A DNA stretch of 64,000 nucleotides from Nostocoides sp. (GTDB lineage: Bacteria > Actinomycetota > Actinomycetes > Actinomycetales > Dermatophilaceae), in contig JADJEA010000024.1 of the NCBI GenBank assembly GCA_016702415.1, forward strand, positions 248,001 to 312,000, given 5' to 3'. How positions within the stretch are numbered: the stretch's first letter is position 1; each line of letters opens with the position of its first letter. Under the pieces are notes generated by a model. It was not told where the DNA came from. It saw only the letters and a program-made list of their open reading frames with translations, and made no database searches. Of this stretch, positions 54,541-63,751 are shown piece after piece. Position numbers and translations under genes: made by a program.

Positions 54541-55863
54541 TCAGGTGGCGGACGACGTCGCCGCCGCGAACCCCTGCTCCAGGTCGGCGAGGATGTCGTC
54601 GATGTGCTCGATCCCGACGGCGAGCCGGATCAAGCCGGGGGTGACACCGGCGGCGAGCCGGTCCTCGTCCCCGCCCTGGCTGTGGGTCGTCGTCGCGGGA
54701 TGGATCGCCAGGGAGCGGACGTCACCGATATTGGCCACGTGGCTGTGCAAGGTCAGCGCCTCGACGAACCGCTGCCCGGCGGCCTTGCCCCCGGCGATCT
54801 CGAAGGCGAGCACGGCGCCGGCACCCGCCGGGGCGTACTTGTCCGCCCGGGCCTTCCCGGGGTCGCCGTCGAGCGAGGCCCACCGGACGGCCTCGACCTG
54901 GGGGTGCCCGGCGAGATAGCCGGCCACCGCTCGCGCGTTGGCGAGATGCCGCTCCATCCGCAGGCTCAGGGTCTCGATCCCTTGCGCGATGAGGAAGGCG
55001 TTGAAGGGCGAGATCGCCGACCCGAGATCGCGCAGCAATTGCACCCGCGCTTTGAGGATGTAGGCAAGGTTGGCGCCGAACGCCGACCCGACGCCGAGGT
55101 CGGGCCCGTAGCGCAGGCCGTGGTAACTGTCGTCCGGCGTGTTGTAGTTGGGGAACCGCTCCGGCTGCGCGGCGAAGTCGAAGGTGCCGCCGTCGACAAT
55201 CACCCCCGCAATCGACGTCCCGTGTCCCCCAAGGTATTTCGTCGCCGAGTGCAGGACCACGTCGGCGCCCCACTCGAGTGGCCGGATGACATAGGGCGTC
55301 GCGATCGTGTTGTCGACGACCAGCGGGACTCCCGCCTCGTGCGCCACCCCGGCCACGCCCTCGATGTCGAGGACGTCGGCCTTGGGGTTGGCGATGGTCT
55401 CACCGAAGAACGCCTTGGTGTTGGGGCGCAGCGCCGCCCGCCACGCGTCCAGGTCGCCCTGGTCCTCCACGAAACTCACCTCGATGCCCATCTTGGCGAA
55501 GGTGTAGCGCAGCAGATTGAAGGTGCCCCCATAGAGGGCCGCACTCGCGACGAGGTGATCGCCCGCCTCGGCGATATTGAGCAGCCCGAGGGTCGTCGCC
55601 GACTGGCCGGAGGAGACCATGAGCGCTCCGACGCCGCCCTCGAGCGAGGCGAGCCGTTGCTCGACGACGTCCTGGGTGGGGTTCATGATCCGCGTATAGA
55701 TATTGCCGAACTCCTTGAGCGCGAACAGATTCGCCGCGTGCTCGGTGTCCTTGAACACATAGGAGGTCGTCTGATAGATCGGCAGGGCCCGCGCACCGGT
55801 GGTCGGGTCGGCCTGCTGGCCGGCGTGGATCTGCCGGGTCTCGAACTTCCAGTCCGCGCTCAT
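54541..55863 (-). CDS. metY: O-acetylhomoserine sulfhydrylase / cysteine synthase-like enzyme
   Basis: The predicted product is 440 residues from ATG 55863, with AAGGAG upstream. It is a Cys/Met-metabolism PLP enzyme: FETRQIHAGQ start, IYTRIMNPT, the ASLEGGVGALMVSSGQSA block, VVDNTIATPY and the PLP-lysine site VLHSATKYLGGHGTSIAG. It makes homocysteine from O-acetylhomoserine and sulfide. No methionine-linked riboswitch could be recognised in the about 150-base divergent upstream region. Confidence 0.93.
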   Translation of the reverse strand: MSADWKFETRQIHAGQQADPTTGARALPIYQTTSYVFKDTEHAANLFALKEFGNIYTRIMNPTQDVVEQRLASLEGGVGALMVSSGQSATTLGLLNIAEAGDHLVASAALYGGTFNLLRYTFAKMGIEVSFVEDQGDLDAWRAALRPNTKAFFGETIANPKADVLDIEGVAGVAHEAGVPLVVDNTIATPYVIRPLEWGADVVLHSATKYLGGHGTSIAGVIVDGGTFDFAAQPERFPNYNTPDDSYHGLRYGPDLGVGSAFGANLAYILKARVQLLRDLGSAISPFNAFLIAQGIETLSLRMERHLANARAVAGYLAGHPQVEAVRWASLDGDPGKARADKYAPAGAGAVLAFEIAGGKAAGQRFVEALTLHSHVANIGDVRSLAIHPATTTHSQGGDEDRLAAGVTPGLIRLAVGIEHIDDILADLEQGFAAATSSAT

Positions 55864-56020
55864 GGGCCTGCTCCTTCGTCGGTATGCCGTGTGCCCACCT
55901 TGCCCGGCCGCATCCCCACCCGCGCGGGGCATCTCTCATCGCGGACCGCGCGGAATAGCCGCGCGTGTGCGTTCATTGTGGCGATCGACCGCGCGACAAC
56001 AGCACCAGGAGAGGACCTCC

Positions 56021-56446
56021 ATGACCGACTTCCGCCCCAGCCCCACGACCTGGGTCCGCGACCAGGTCAGCGCGATCGTCGAGGCCGGCACCACCGACGC
56101 CGCATCGATCATGGGCCTTCAGGTCGTGCTCCTGACGATGACCGGCCGCCGCTCCGGCGACCAGCTCAAGGTTCCGCTCATGCGGGTCGAGCACGACGGG
56201 GTGTATGCCGCGGTCGCCTCCAAGGGCGGCGCCCCCGATCACCCGCAGTGGTACTTCAATCTCCGCGCCCACCCGGACATCACCGTCCAGGACGGGACGG
56301 TCGTCCGCGACGTCCGCGCCCGCGAGATCTCCGGCGACGAGCGGGCCCAGTGGTGGCCCCGGTGTGTGGCGGCGTTCCCGCAGTATGCCGAGTACCAAGC
56401 CCGCACCGACCGCACCATCCCGGTCTTCCTGCTCGAGCCACGCTGA
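56021..56446 (+). CDS. Deazaflavin (F420)-dependent nitroreductase family protein
   Basis: This 141-residue protein belongs to the Ddn-type split beta-barrel family. Diagnostic blocks are LLTMTGRRSGDQLKVPLM, VASKGGAPDHPQWYFNLRAHPDITVQ and WWPRCVAAFPQYAEYQARTDRTIPVFLLEP. It is expected to bind coenzyme F420 and reduce quinones or nitro compounds. AGGAG lies upstream of the ATG. It is divergent from metY. Confidence 0.92.
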   Translation: MTDFRPSPTTWVRDQVSAIVEAGTTDAASIMGLQVVLLTMTGRRSGDQLKVPLMRVEHDGVYAAVASKGGAPDHPQWYFNLRAHPDITVQDGTVVRDVRAREISGDERAQWWPRCVAAFPQYAEYQARTDRTIPVFLLEPR

Positions 56447-56477
56447 CCCGCACGACTGGGATGTGGACGGGAGACGG

Positions 56478-56963
56478 TCAGCCTGCGCGCGTCCCGGTCG
56501 ACTGCCCACCGGAGGCTGCCGTATGCCGCAGCCACCACAACCCGACGACCGGCAACACCAGCGGGACATAGCCGTAGCCGGACCCGAAATGGCTCCACAC
56601 GGTCTTGTCGGGGAAGGCGTCGCGCGCGGCATACGACGCGAGACCGACGACCAGCACCCCGGCGAGTTCGATGGAGCAGGCGGTCAGCGCGAGCGCCCGG
56701 CGAGCGGTCGCCAGCGCATAGGTGGCCAGGAGATAGATGACCGCTGCGACCGCGGACAGGACGTAGGCCAGCGGGGCCCGCGCGAAGTACTCCGTGATCT
56801 GCAGGACCGAGCGCCCGGTCGCGGCGAGGGCGAGCACGGCATACACGGCGACGATCAGGCGACCCGGTCCGGTCCCGGTGGCCGCAGGCTGGGCCGCGCG
56901 AGCGGAAGCGGGAGCGGGAGTGGCGGGGGTGGAGGCGTCGGGGGTGGGCAGCTCAGCGGGCAT
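56478..56963 (-). CDS. Predicted four-helix membrane protein
   Basis: The predicted product is 161 residues from ATG 56963. A Pro/Ala-rich N-terminus precedes four hydrophobic helices (LIVAVYAVLALAATGRSVL, APLAYVLSAVAAVIYLLATYAL, ALALTACSIELAGVLVVGLA, YVPLVLPVVGLWWL). The family is not recognised with certainty. It overlaps the upstream membrane-protein gene by 11 bases, so the two are probably co-expressed. Confidence 0.75.
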   Translation of the reverse strand: MPAELPTPDASTPATPAPASARAAQPAATGTGPGRLIVAVYAVLALAATGRSVLQITEYFARAPLAYVLSAVAAVIYLLATYALATARRALALTACSIELAGVLVVGLASYAARDAFPDKTVWSHFGSGYGYVPLVLPVVGLWWLRHTAASGGQSTGTRAG

Positions 56964-57318
56964 ACAGGTTCCATATCTGGGCGATGCGGGCGGCCATGAC
57001 GGCGACGGTGACGGCGGCGACGACCCCGACGACCATCGCCCACCGGGTCTTCTCCTTGATGGCGACAAAGAGGGCCATCGGGGGAACGACGGGCAGGCTG
57101 AGGGCATAGGCGAGGAAGGTCGCCCCCTCCGAGTGCGGGTCGATCCGGCGGAACCGTAGCGCGGCGACGACGGCGAGGACGAGCAAGCCGGCCTCGACCA
57201 GGAGCGCGAGGATCAGCGCCGCGTCGTCGACGAGGCGGTCGCGCCAGGCCAGCCACGCGGCATACGCACCCCACGCCACCGCGACGGCGGTGACGGCGAA
57301 GGCGAGGGTGACAACCAC
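56953..57318 (-). CDS. Predicted small membrane protein
   Basis: This 121-residue protein with a GTG start is mostly hydrophobic: three to four helices with a short polar loop (RFRRIDPHSEGATF). I do not recognise the family. It is tightly linked to the following membrane-protein gene and lies downstream of another small membrane protein on the same strand. Confidence 0.72.
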   Translation of the reverse strand: MVVTLAFAVTAVAVAWGAYAAWLAWRDRLVDDAALILALLVEAGLLVLAVVAALRFRRIDPHSEGATFLAYALSLPVVPPMALFVAIKEKTRWAMVVGVVAAVTVAVMAARIAQIWNLYAR

Positions 57319-57354
57319 GACGTACCAGGCTACGGGAGCCCGGGGACGCCCCGG

Positions 57355-57741
57355 TCAGGCCCCCGACGGGGACGACAGGACGAGATATCCCTGCGCAGCC
57401 ATCATCACGGCGACGGCGACCCACGTGCGCGTCGAATGGTGCACGTCATAGCGGAGTTGGTCGAGCACCAGGACACCGATCTGGAGCAAGACGATCCAGC
57501 CGAAAGTGACGACGGCGAGTTCGGCAAACTGAAGCGCAGAGGCATACACCCAGAAGAGGAGCACCATCGAGGCGGCCCCCAGCGCGCCCATCCACGCGGA
57601 TCGGTGGAGCATCCACTCCTTGGCGGCGAAGGCCCCGAGGAGGTCCAGCGCGGCCAGAGCCCCCATCGCGACCGTTGCGCTCACGACGTACGGCCAGGAC
57701 GCCGGCAGCTTCAACATCGGGACGACATCCATCGCGGACAC
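57355..57741 (-). CDS. Predicted four-helix membrane protein (SMR/EamA-like size)
   Basis: This 128-residue protein has four membrane helices (VVSATVAMGALAALDLLGAFAA, AWMGALGAASMVLLFWVYAS, LAVVTFGWIVLLQIGVLVLDQL, WVAVAVMMAAQGYLVL). Size and helix count resemble small multidrug-resistance-type proteins, but no clear signature is seen. AAGGAG five bases before GTG 57741 supports the start. It is divergent from the amylase-type gene. Confidence 0.75.
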   Translation of the reverse strand: MSAMDVVPMLKLPASWPYVVSATVAMGALAALDLLGAFAAKEWMLHRSAWMGALGAASMVLLFWVYASALQFAELAVVTFGWIVLLQIGVLVLDQLRYDVHHSTRTWVAVAVMMAAQGYLVLSSPSGA

Positions 57742-57946
57742 CGGGTCTCCTTTCGCGGGACTCAGGGAAGAAGAGGGGCGGGGTGTCGACCTGATACCTG
57801 CGGTCCTGGTTGCCTGCGCGCCTACGTCGCCCGCGGAGGGAGGTCTCGGGGAGCGCGTTCGCGCGGCGCAGGTCGCCTAGTCTTGATGACCGGCTGCGCC
57901 GGATTCCGGCCGCTGGAGCCGACGCCGACCGATCGAGGAGACCCCC

Positions 57947-59251
57947 GTGAGTGATGCCTACACGCCTGCCCCCGGCGTCGAGCTGACGCACCCGGAGTGG
58001 AGCCGCAGCGCGACGATCTATCAGGTCAACACCCGTCAGTTCACCCCGGAGGGAACGCTGGCCGCCGCCGAAGCACATCTGCCCCGGTTGCGCGATCTCG
58101 GGGTCACCATCATCTGGCTGATGCCCATTAACCCCATCGGCGAGGTCAACCGCAAGGGCACCCTCGGCAGCCCGTATGCCGTGCGCGACTATCTCGCCGT
58201 CAACCCCGAACTCGGCACCCTCGACGACCTGAAATCCTTTGTTGCCGAGGCTCATTCACTCGGGATGTACGTCATTCTCGACTGGGTGGCCAATCACACC
58301 GCGTGGGACAACCACCTCGTCACCGATCACCCCCAGTGGTATGCCCGCGACTGGAAGGGCGAGTTCACGCCGACGCCGTGGTGGGACTGGGACGACATCA
58401 TCGATCTCGACTACGACGTCCCCGCGTTGCGCCGCTATATGACGGACGCGATGGCCTATTGGGTCCGGGAGGCCGACATCGACGGCTATCGCTGCGATGT
58501 GGCCGGAATGGTCCCGACGGACTTCTGGGACAACGTCCGCCGCGAGTTGGACGCGATCAAGCCCGTCTTCATGCTGGCCGAGTGGGAGGCGCGCGACCTC
58601 CACGTCCGCGCATTCGACATGACATATGCGTGGACCTGGAACGACACCATGCACCACATCGCCCAGGGGAAGGCCGACGTCGAGTCGCTCTATGTCTATT
58701 ACGCATGGAACGCCAAGGCCTATCCGCGCGACATCATGCGGATGATGTTTGTCTCCAATCACGACAAGAATGCTTGGGACGGAACGGAATACGAGATGTT
58801 CGGCGACGCCGTCGAGGCGGCGATCGTCCTCTCCGTCGTCGGTGAGGGTATGCCGCTGCTCTACAACGGGCAGGAGGCCGGCAATGAGAAGCGGCTGGAG
58901 TTCTTCGAGAAGGACCCCATCGTGTGGCGCGACCACCCGATGGCGGCGTTCTATCGCTCGCTCTTCCATCTCAAGCACGCGACGTCGTGCCTGTGGAATG
59001 CCGCATGGGGAGCTCGCATGGTCAACGTCCGCAATAGCGCGCCCAAGCAGGTCCTGAGTTTCGTGCGGCAGGACGACGCCAGCCGGGTGTTCTGCGTGCT
59101 CAACCTCTCCCCCGCCATGCAGACCGTGACCTTCGCCCACGGCCCTCATCTCGGCGAGTGGAGGGAGCACTTCTCCGGGGAGACGCTCAGCGTCACCGCG
59201 GCGACGACGCTGGACCTGCCGCCGTGGGGCTACCGGGTCTACGTCGGCTGA
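57947..59251 (+). CDS. Cytoplasmic GH13 alpha-amylase family enzyme
   Basis: This 434-residue protein has all GH13 catalytic regions: region I DWVANHT, region II GYRCDVAGM with nucleophile Asp, region III FMLAEWE with acid/base Glu and region IV MFVSNHDKN with transition-state Asp. It has no signal peptide, so it works in the cytoplasm, for example on malto-oligosaccharides or glycogen fragments. The GTG start has GAGGAG upstream. The about 200-base divergent gap before it has no clear promoter. Confidence 0.9.
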   Translation: MSDAYTPAPGVELTHPEWSRSATIYQVNTRQFTPEGTLAAAEAHLPRLRDLGVTIIWLMPINPIGEVNRKGTLGSPYAVRDYLAVNPELGTLDDLKSFVAEAHSLGMYVILDWVANHTAWDNHLVTDHPQWYARDWKGEFTPTPWWDWDDIIDLDYDVPALRRYMTDAMAYWVREADIDGYRCDVAGMVPTDFWDNVRRELDAIKPVFMLAEWEARDLHVRAFDMTYAWTWNDTMHHIAQGKADVESLYVYYAWNAKAYPRDIMRMMFVSNHDKNAWDGTEYEMFGDAVEAAIVLSVVGEGMPLLYNGQEAGNEKRLEFFEKDPIVWRDHPMAAFYRSLFHLKHATSCLWNAAWGARMVNVRNSAPKQVLSFVRQDDASRVFCVLNLSPAMQTVTFAHGPHLGEWREHFSGETLSVTAATTLDLPPWGYRVYVG

Positions 59252-59289
59252 GCCGGGAACCACCGCCCGTCGCTGCGCGTCCGAGTCGT

Positions 59290-59787
59290 ATGCTGCGCGC
59301 CCCCCTCCCCCTCTCGGCTCTCGTGCGTGAGTGTGCCGTCCTCGCGGTCGGCTTGACCTCCCTCGCTGGGTGCGCGGGAAGCTCCGCCGATCACGCGCCG
59401 GTCGACCCGACGAAGGCGCTGGAGTCGCCCCCGGGGGGGTCGGACGGCGACCCGGTCCGGGCGGCGTTCATCAGCCGCACATCACCGGACACATGCGGCA
59501 AAGTCGTTCTCGGCCAGGGGCAGTCGCTCAGACCGACGGATCAGACCTATCGCTGCCTCGACGCCGCGCGAACCGGGCGAAAGGGTGCCGAACTCACCGT
59601 CGCGGTCCCGACCACCGAGGGGGATCCGATCGTCCACTACGTCCGCGTCCTGCCCGACGGCAGCATCGAGGTTTATGCCGACCCCACCCACGACCAGTTC
59701 GCCGGCCAGAACCCGACATGGAGCCACACGACGTGCCCGGCCGCGGAGAGCCTGGCCGCCTGCGTCCCCCAGATCTTCGCCGGCTAG
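59290..59787 (+). CDS. Putative lipoprotein
   Basis: The predicted product is 165 residues from ATG 59290 (MLRAPLPLSAL). The hydrophobic segment ends in LTSLAGC, a lipobox. The mature part has four further Cys residues (DTCGK, YRCLD, TTCPA, AACVP) that could form two disulfides. Family not recognised. It ends six bases from the convergent HNH gene stop, around a palindromic CGGCTAGCCG. Confidence 0.72.
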   Translation: MLRAPLPLSALVRECAVLAVGLTSLAGCAGSSADHAPVDPTKALESPPGGSDGDPVRAAFISRTSPDTCGKVVLGQGQSLRPTDQTYRCLDAARTGRKGAELTVAVPTTEGDPIVHYVRVLPDGSIEVYADPTHDQFAGQNPTWSHTTCPAAESLAACVPQIFAG

Positions 59788-59793
59788 CCGAAG

Positions 59794-61191
59794 CTAGGTG
59801 CGCCGCGTGAGGGTGACGTGTTTGGTGCCGTGCTGGTTGGTGTGGATGGTGGTGTGGAATGTGGGGTCGTGGACGCGTCGGTGGTGGAAGCCGCAGAGGG
59901 GTACTGCGAGGTGGAGGTCGCTGCGGCCGCCGTGTGACCAGGGGTCTTCGTGGTGTAGCTCGCACCAGGCGTAGGGCCGGTCGCATCCGGTGGCCGCGCA
60001 TTCGTCGTAGATGGTGGCGAGCGCGGTGCGTTGGGTGTCGCGGAAGAACCGGTCCTCGCGGCCGAGGTCCAGGGGCAGGGAGCGGCCGCCGAGGACGGCT
60101 GGCAGGATGCCGGCCTGGCAGGCCAGTCGGCGGGCGTGGCCGGTGGAGTGTTGGTGGCCGGTGTCGGATCGTGTGGCACCGACCGGGGGGTGGCTCGGCA
60201 CGCCGGACACCTCGGCGAGGGTTGCCGCGCGGCTGGCGCCGAGCGCCTGCTGCAGGGTCATGGTGACCACGACGGTTGCGGCGACTTTGCCGGTCAGGGC
60301 GTCGGTGGGGAGGTGTTCGAGGAGGTCGGTGAAGGCGCGGCCACGTTTCTCGTCCCACCCGAGCCGGTCCCAGTCGTCATTGCGGAGGGGGTGTGTTCGA
60401 CTGGGTCCGCCTGTGTCGGTGGCCTCGCGGTCGAGGTCGGCTGGTGGGGTGTTGACCTGGGCGTTGTGGTGATCGCGGCGTGGGGCCGTCATGGAGTGCA
60501 GGACCTTCCGGAGGATGTGAGCGGCCCCGGTCGGCACCGTGAAGTGGCCGGTCGTGGTTCCATCGCCGCTGTCGTGCAGGGTGATCCTTGCCCGTTCGTC
60601 GGCGCGGCGCTCCTGATCGGCCAGAACCGTTTCCTGGTGCTCGGCGACCTCGGCCTCTGGCCGCCGCGCGGCGGCGAGAGCCCGCGTGGCCGCCGTGCGG
60701 AGCCGGGCCGGGTCGAGATGGGTCGCGTCGCGCACGAGGGAGTCCTCGACGAGGGCCCGCTCACTAGGGGTCAGGTCCGTCGGCAGTGCCGACATTGTTG
60801 AGGCGATGATCTGGGCGTGCCTGGTGGACACCGACCCCTCCTCCATCGCCGACCGCGTCACGGGCAGGTCCACCGCGAGCGCGGTGGCCAGGGACACCTG
60901 GGCCGATGCCGCCGCCCCGCCCGATCGGGTCGTGGTCGCGACCCAGTGAGCGGTCGAGGCGCAACCCTGGGCCGGCGCGATGCGCTGCCGGTCGGCCTGC
61001 GCGATGAGGGCGAGCTTTTGGGCCTGGAGGCGGTGGATGAGCCGGTCGGCCTCGGCGAGGTCCCCAGCAGAGACCGGCCCGCCCCCGGCCACCGCAGCGG
61101 CCAACGTGTCGATGTCCGTATCGATCCTCGCCAGGCACCCGGACACCCCGCGGGGGCGGGGGGAGAGGGTGCGGACCGGGGCCGTGGACAT
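59794..61191 (-). CDS. DUF222 / HNH endonuclease domain protein (13E12 type)
   Basis: The predicted product is 465 residues from ATG 61191. The N-terminal two thirds is the DUF222 domain common in actinobacterial 13E12-repeat proteins. The C-terminus has an HNH-type motif, ELHHEDPWSHGGRSDLHLAVPLCGFHHRRVH, with Cys residues nearby. Such genes are multi-copy and often mobile-associated in actinobacteria; no inteins or terminal repeats were seen here. It contains no copy of the iterated GGCATAC word. Confidence 0.9.
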   Translation of the reverse strand: MSTAPVRTLSPRPRGVSGCLARIDTDIDTLAAAVAGGGPVSAGDLAEADRLIHRLQAQKLALIAQADRQRIAPAQGCASTAHWVATTTRSGGAAASAQVSLATALAVDLPVTRSAMEEGSVSTRHAQIIASTMSALPTDLTPSERALVEDSLVRDATHLDPARLRTAATRALAAARRPEAEVAEHQETVLADQERRADERARITLHDSGDGTTTGHFTVPTGAAHILRKVLHSMTAPRRDHHNAQVNTPPADLDREATDTGGPSRTHPLRNDDWDRLGWDEKRGRAFTDLLEHLPTDALTGKVAATVVVTMTLQQALGASRAATLAEVSGVPSHPPVGATRSDTGHQHSTGHARRLACQAGILPAVLGGRSLPLDLGREDRFFRDTQRTALATIYDECAATGCDRPYAWCELHHEDPWSHGGRSDLHLAVPLCGFHHRRVHDPTFHTTIHTNQHGTKHVTLTRRT

Positions 61192-61198
61192 GCCACCC

Positions 61199-61226
61199 CT
61201 ATAATCGAACACAGAGACGATTGCAA
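61199..61226 (-). promoter_or_regulatory. Candidate leaderless promoter of the DUF222/HNH gene
   Basis: On the minus strand a -35-like TTGCAA (61226-61221) and -10-like TTATAG (61204-61199) are separated by 16 bases. The -10 ends seven bases before the ATG at 61191, so the transcript would start at or next to the start codon. Confidence 0.4.
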
Positions 61227-61614
61227 GAGGGAGGTGCGTGATTCCCTGGTGACGGGTGTAGCGCGTGTGCGTGGAGAGCGAGGGTGCCCACCGGTGGTGT
61301 TGCGAGCCAACCCGAGCCTCGGAGGGCCCCTGTGGACACCGATCTAGACCACCCCGCCACGGCACCGGAGGTGACGGTGTCCGGCAACGACTCCTGGCCC
61401 TCTCCACCGCCACCTGGCACAACGACAACATCGGCCAGGACACTCTCCGCTCCCGGACCGCCAATGACCACGAACACCCCTGGGATCAATCATCTAACCG
61501 ATAGGGAGACTGGCGCCCGACGAGGTCGGCTGATCGGGTGCTGGTGACTGCGGCGGCTGCTGAGTGCGCCTGATCGGGTGCAACGGATCACCGGTCCGCG
61601 GTGTATCAAGGGGT
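61227..61614. other. Non-coding divergent region between the DUF222 gene and the ECF sigma gene
   Basis: About 390 bases hold no convincing gene, tRNA or strong hairpin. They should contain the promoter of the SigE-type sigma gene, which is often autoregulated, but no known ECF motif was identified by eye. Confidence 0.4.
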
Positions 61615-62130
61615 GTGCACGACAAGTCCGGTTTCGAGCGCTTCGTGCGGGAGAGCACGCCCGGGCTCTGGCGCCAAGCCTGGGCGCTCACCGGGAATCC
61701 GCATGACGCCGCCGACCTCCTCCAGGAGACCTACGTCAAGGTCGGCACGGCCTGGCGAGGAGTCGACGCCGGCGGCAATCCCGTGGGATATGCCCGCACG
61801 ACCATGACCCGGCTGCACATCAACGGCTGGCGTTCTCGGTCTCGGCGACCGGAATCCGTTGTGGCCCAACCGCCGGAGCCTCCTGCACGAGCGGGTGAGC
61901 AGGAGCGGATCGAGGATCAGGACGTGATCCGGCGCGGTCTGGCCACCTTGCCGCCGCTCCAGCGTGCGGTCGTCGTGCTCACCTATCTCGAGGACCGTCC
62001 GGACACCGAAATCGCCGCCATCCTGGACTGCCGCCCGGCCACCGTCCGCTCGCACCGCAGCCGCGCCCTCGCGGCTCTGCGCATCGCCGAGGCGGCCGGC
62101 GACCCCGATCCGGAGGTCAGGACGCCATGA
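61615..62130 (+). CDS. ECF sigma factor, SigE family
   Basis: The predicted product is 171 residues from GTG 61615. Region 2 includes FVRESTPGLWRQAWALTGNPHDAADLLQETYVKV, and region 4 includes LPPLQRAVVVLTYLEDRPDTEIAAILDCRPATVRSHRSRALAALR. This matches the actinobacterial SigE-family group. Its stop overlaps the start of a membrane protein gene, the usual arrangement for a sigma/anti-sigma pair. GTG 61564 is an alternative start. Confidence 0.9.
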   Translation: MHDKSGFERFVRESTPGLWRQAWALTGNPHDAADLLQETYVKVGTAWRGVDAGGNPVGYARTTMTRLHINGWRSRSRRPESVVAQPPEPPARAGEQERIEDQDVIRRGLATLPPLQRAVVVLTYLEDRPDTEIAAILDCRPATVRSHRSRALAALRIAEAAGDPDPEVRTP

Positions 62131-62744
62131 CGAACCACTCCATGGACACGCAGACTCTGCGACAGACCCTGCAGGACGCCCCCCCGCCGCCCGATCTCTG
62201 GCCCGAGATCGAGGGCCGTATGCGGCGCCGCTCCCGTTGGCGCATCGCTGCGGCCGCCGCGGGGGTGGCGGCGGTCGGGGTGGGAATCGGCATACCCCTG
62301 GCACTGCGGGGTGGCCCGGACCACGGTCCCGCGGGGGGTGGCGGTTGCGCGATCACGGTGACTCAGGCACCGGTCCCGTCGGGATCGGCGACGGAACCGG
62401 CATATGTCCGGGACCCCGAGGCCGTGGCGGTGGCGGGTCGCCAGTTGGCGGCGTACCTCCACACCTGGTGCGCGGAGGGGGCGACCGCGGCATACGCCTA
62501 TCTCGACCCACGGTGGCGCGGCGACCCCCCAGGCGAGAATGCGCCCTCGTTGGCGGGTGGCGCAGTCGAGATCTTCTCGATGACGCCGACTGCGGACGGC
62601 TACACCGGGTACGTCAACCTCACGCTGCACCTCGACGGCGATCCGATGGCGTGGAACGACGGGGTCAACTCCCGGTTCGTGACGCTGACACGCTCCGCCG
62701 ATGCGCCGGGCGGATTCGCCCTGACGCTCGCGACCGGTCCATAA
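62127..62744 (+). CDS. Membrane protein, probable anti-sigma partner of the upstream ECF factor
   Basis: This 205-residue protein overlaps the sigma gene by four bases (ATGA). A short cytoplasmic N-terminus (DTQTLRQTLQDAPPPPDLWPEIEGRMRRR) resembles the sequence class found in SigE-family partners. One membrane helix (IAAAAAGVAAVGVGIGIPLAL) leads to a secreted domain of about 140 residues with two Cys. No zinc-binding HxxxCxxC motif is present, so it is not a typical ZAS anti-sigma. Confidence 0.72.
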   Translation: MTNHSMDTQTLRQTLQDAPPPPDLWPEIEGRMRRRSRWRIAAAAAGVAAVGVGIGIPLALRGGPDHGPAGGGGCAITVTQAPVPSGSATEPAYVRDPEAVAVAGRQLAAYLHTWCAEGATAAYAYLDPRWRGDPPGENAPSLAGGAVEIFSMTPTADGYTGYVNLTLHLDGDPMAWNDGVNSRFVTLTRSADAPGGFALTLATGP

Positions 62745-62841
62745 CCGGAGCGCGCCGACCTCGGGGCCGCGCACTCTTGGTTGACCGCCGGCACAATGCC
62801 GGTCCGGTCGGCGAGGACGTGGCTTCGCTTCGACGAGTTGT

Positions 62842-62913
62842 GGAGCTGAGGGGATTCGAACCCCTGACCCCCTCCATGCCATGGAGGTGCGCTACCAACT
62901 GCGCTACAGCCCC
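62842..62913 (-). tRNA. tRNA-Ala (anticodon GGC)
   Basis: The minus strand folds into a full cloverleaf. The acceptor stem GGGGCTG/CAGCTCC has one G-U pair, the D arm is GCGCAGTTGGTAGCGC, the anticodon stem CCTCC/GGAGG encloses loop ATGGCAT (anticodon GGC), and the T arm is AGGGGTTCGAATCCCCT. The discriminator base is A. The 3' CCA is not encoded, since CAA follows. Confidence 0.97.
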
Positions 62914-63028
62914 GCGCGCACCGGCGAACCGCCGCGCAACCTGCGAAATCCTACCCGGCGCGGTTGCGGAACCCAAATCGGGTGCGGGGGGCCCCGACAC
63001 GTCGCTGTAACCGCGTTCCACCAGGGGT

Positions 63029-63673
63029 ATGCCGCACAATCCGCCCGTGAGTATCGACATCTGGCCCGTGGTCCATGCCGAGCGGGCCGCCCTGGTGACC
63101 GACCTGAAGACCCTCCCGGACGCCGAGGCCTGGAACACCCCGTCGCTGTGCGCGGGATGGACCGTCCGTGATGTCCTCGCCCACATGACCGCGACGGCGT
63201 CGATGACACCGCCCGCGTTCGTGGTCGGCTTGGCTCGCAGCGGGTTCAGCTTCACGCGCTTCGTCGAGGCCGGGATCGCCCGGGAACGGGGCGCGAACGC
63301 CCAGGCGACGCTGGACCGCTTCGAGGCGCAGGTGCGCTCGCGCACAGCCCCGCCGGGACCCCGGCCGAGCTGGCTCGGCGAAACCATCATCCACGCCGAG
63401 GACATTCGCCATCCCCTCGGGCTCGAGCGGGCCTATCCGATCGACGCCCTCGTCACCCTCGCCGACTTCTACAAGAAGTCCAATGCGCTCATCGGCGCAA
63501 AGTCGCGCATCGCGGGGCTGGCGCTGCATGCCACCGATACCCCGTGGAGCCACGGCAGCGGCGCCCTTGTCGAAGGCCCGATCCTCGCCCTGCTCATGGC
63601 GATGACCGGCCGGAAGTCCTATCTCGACGACCTCGCCGGTCCCGGGGCCGCGACGCTGCGCGCCCGAGACTGA
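63029..63673 (+). CDS. DinB/maleylpyruvate isomerase-like mycothiol-dependent protein
   Basis: This 214-residue protein carries the MDMPI N-terminal signature LCAGWTVRDVLAHMTA and further on GETIIHAEDIRHPLG; the His residues are the expected metal ligands. This fold in actinobacteria uses mycothiol or acts as an uncharacterised metalloenzyme. ATG 63029 is part of a GTATGCC word; GTG 63047 is an alternative start. Confidence 0.82.
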   Translation: MPHNPPVSIDIWPVVHAERAALVTDLKTLPDAEAWNTPSLCAGWTVRDVLAHMTATASMTPPAFVVGLARSGFSFTRFVEAGIARERGANAQATLDRFEAQVRSRTAPPGPRPSWLGETIIHAEDIRHPLGLERAYPIDALVTLADFYKKSNALIGAKSRIAGLALHATDTPWSHGSGALVEGPILALLMAMTGRKSYLDDLAGPGAATLRARD

Positions 63674-63751
63674 CAGTTGCACCACCCGCCCGCGGGGCTG
63701 GTGGTGAGTAGAGTTGGGCCGCAGGTCACCCGTCCCGAGGAGGCAGCGGCA

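Noticed and set aside
55864..56020. SAM riboswitch before metY
   Set aside because: The upstream region is only about 150 bases. A 6-bp hairpin (55948-55964) is visible, but no conserved SAM-I, SAM-II or SAM-IV core could be recognised.
59794..61191. DUF222/HNH gene as part of an insertion element
   Set aside because: No terminal inverted repeats, target duplication or reverse transcriptase accompany it; the HNH domain alone is not enough.
62842..62913. tRNA-Ala as an integration site of a mobile element
   Set aside because: No integrase gene, direct repeat of the tRNA 3' end or shift in composition is seen next to it within the window.
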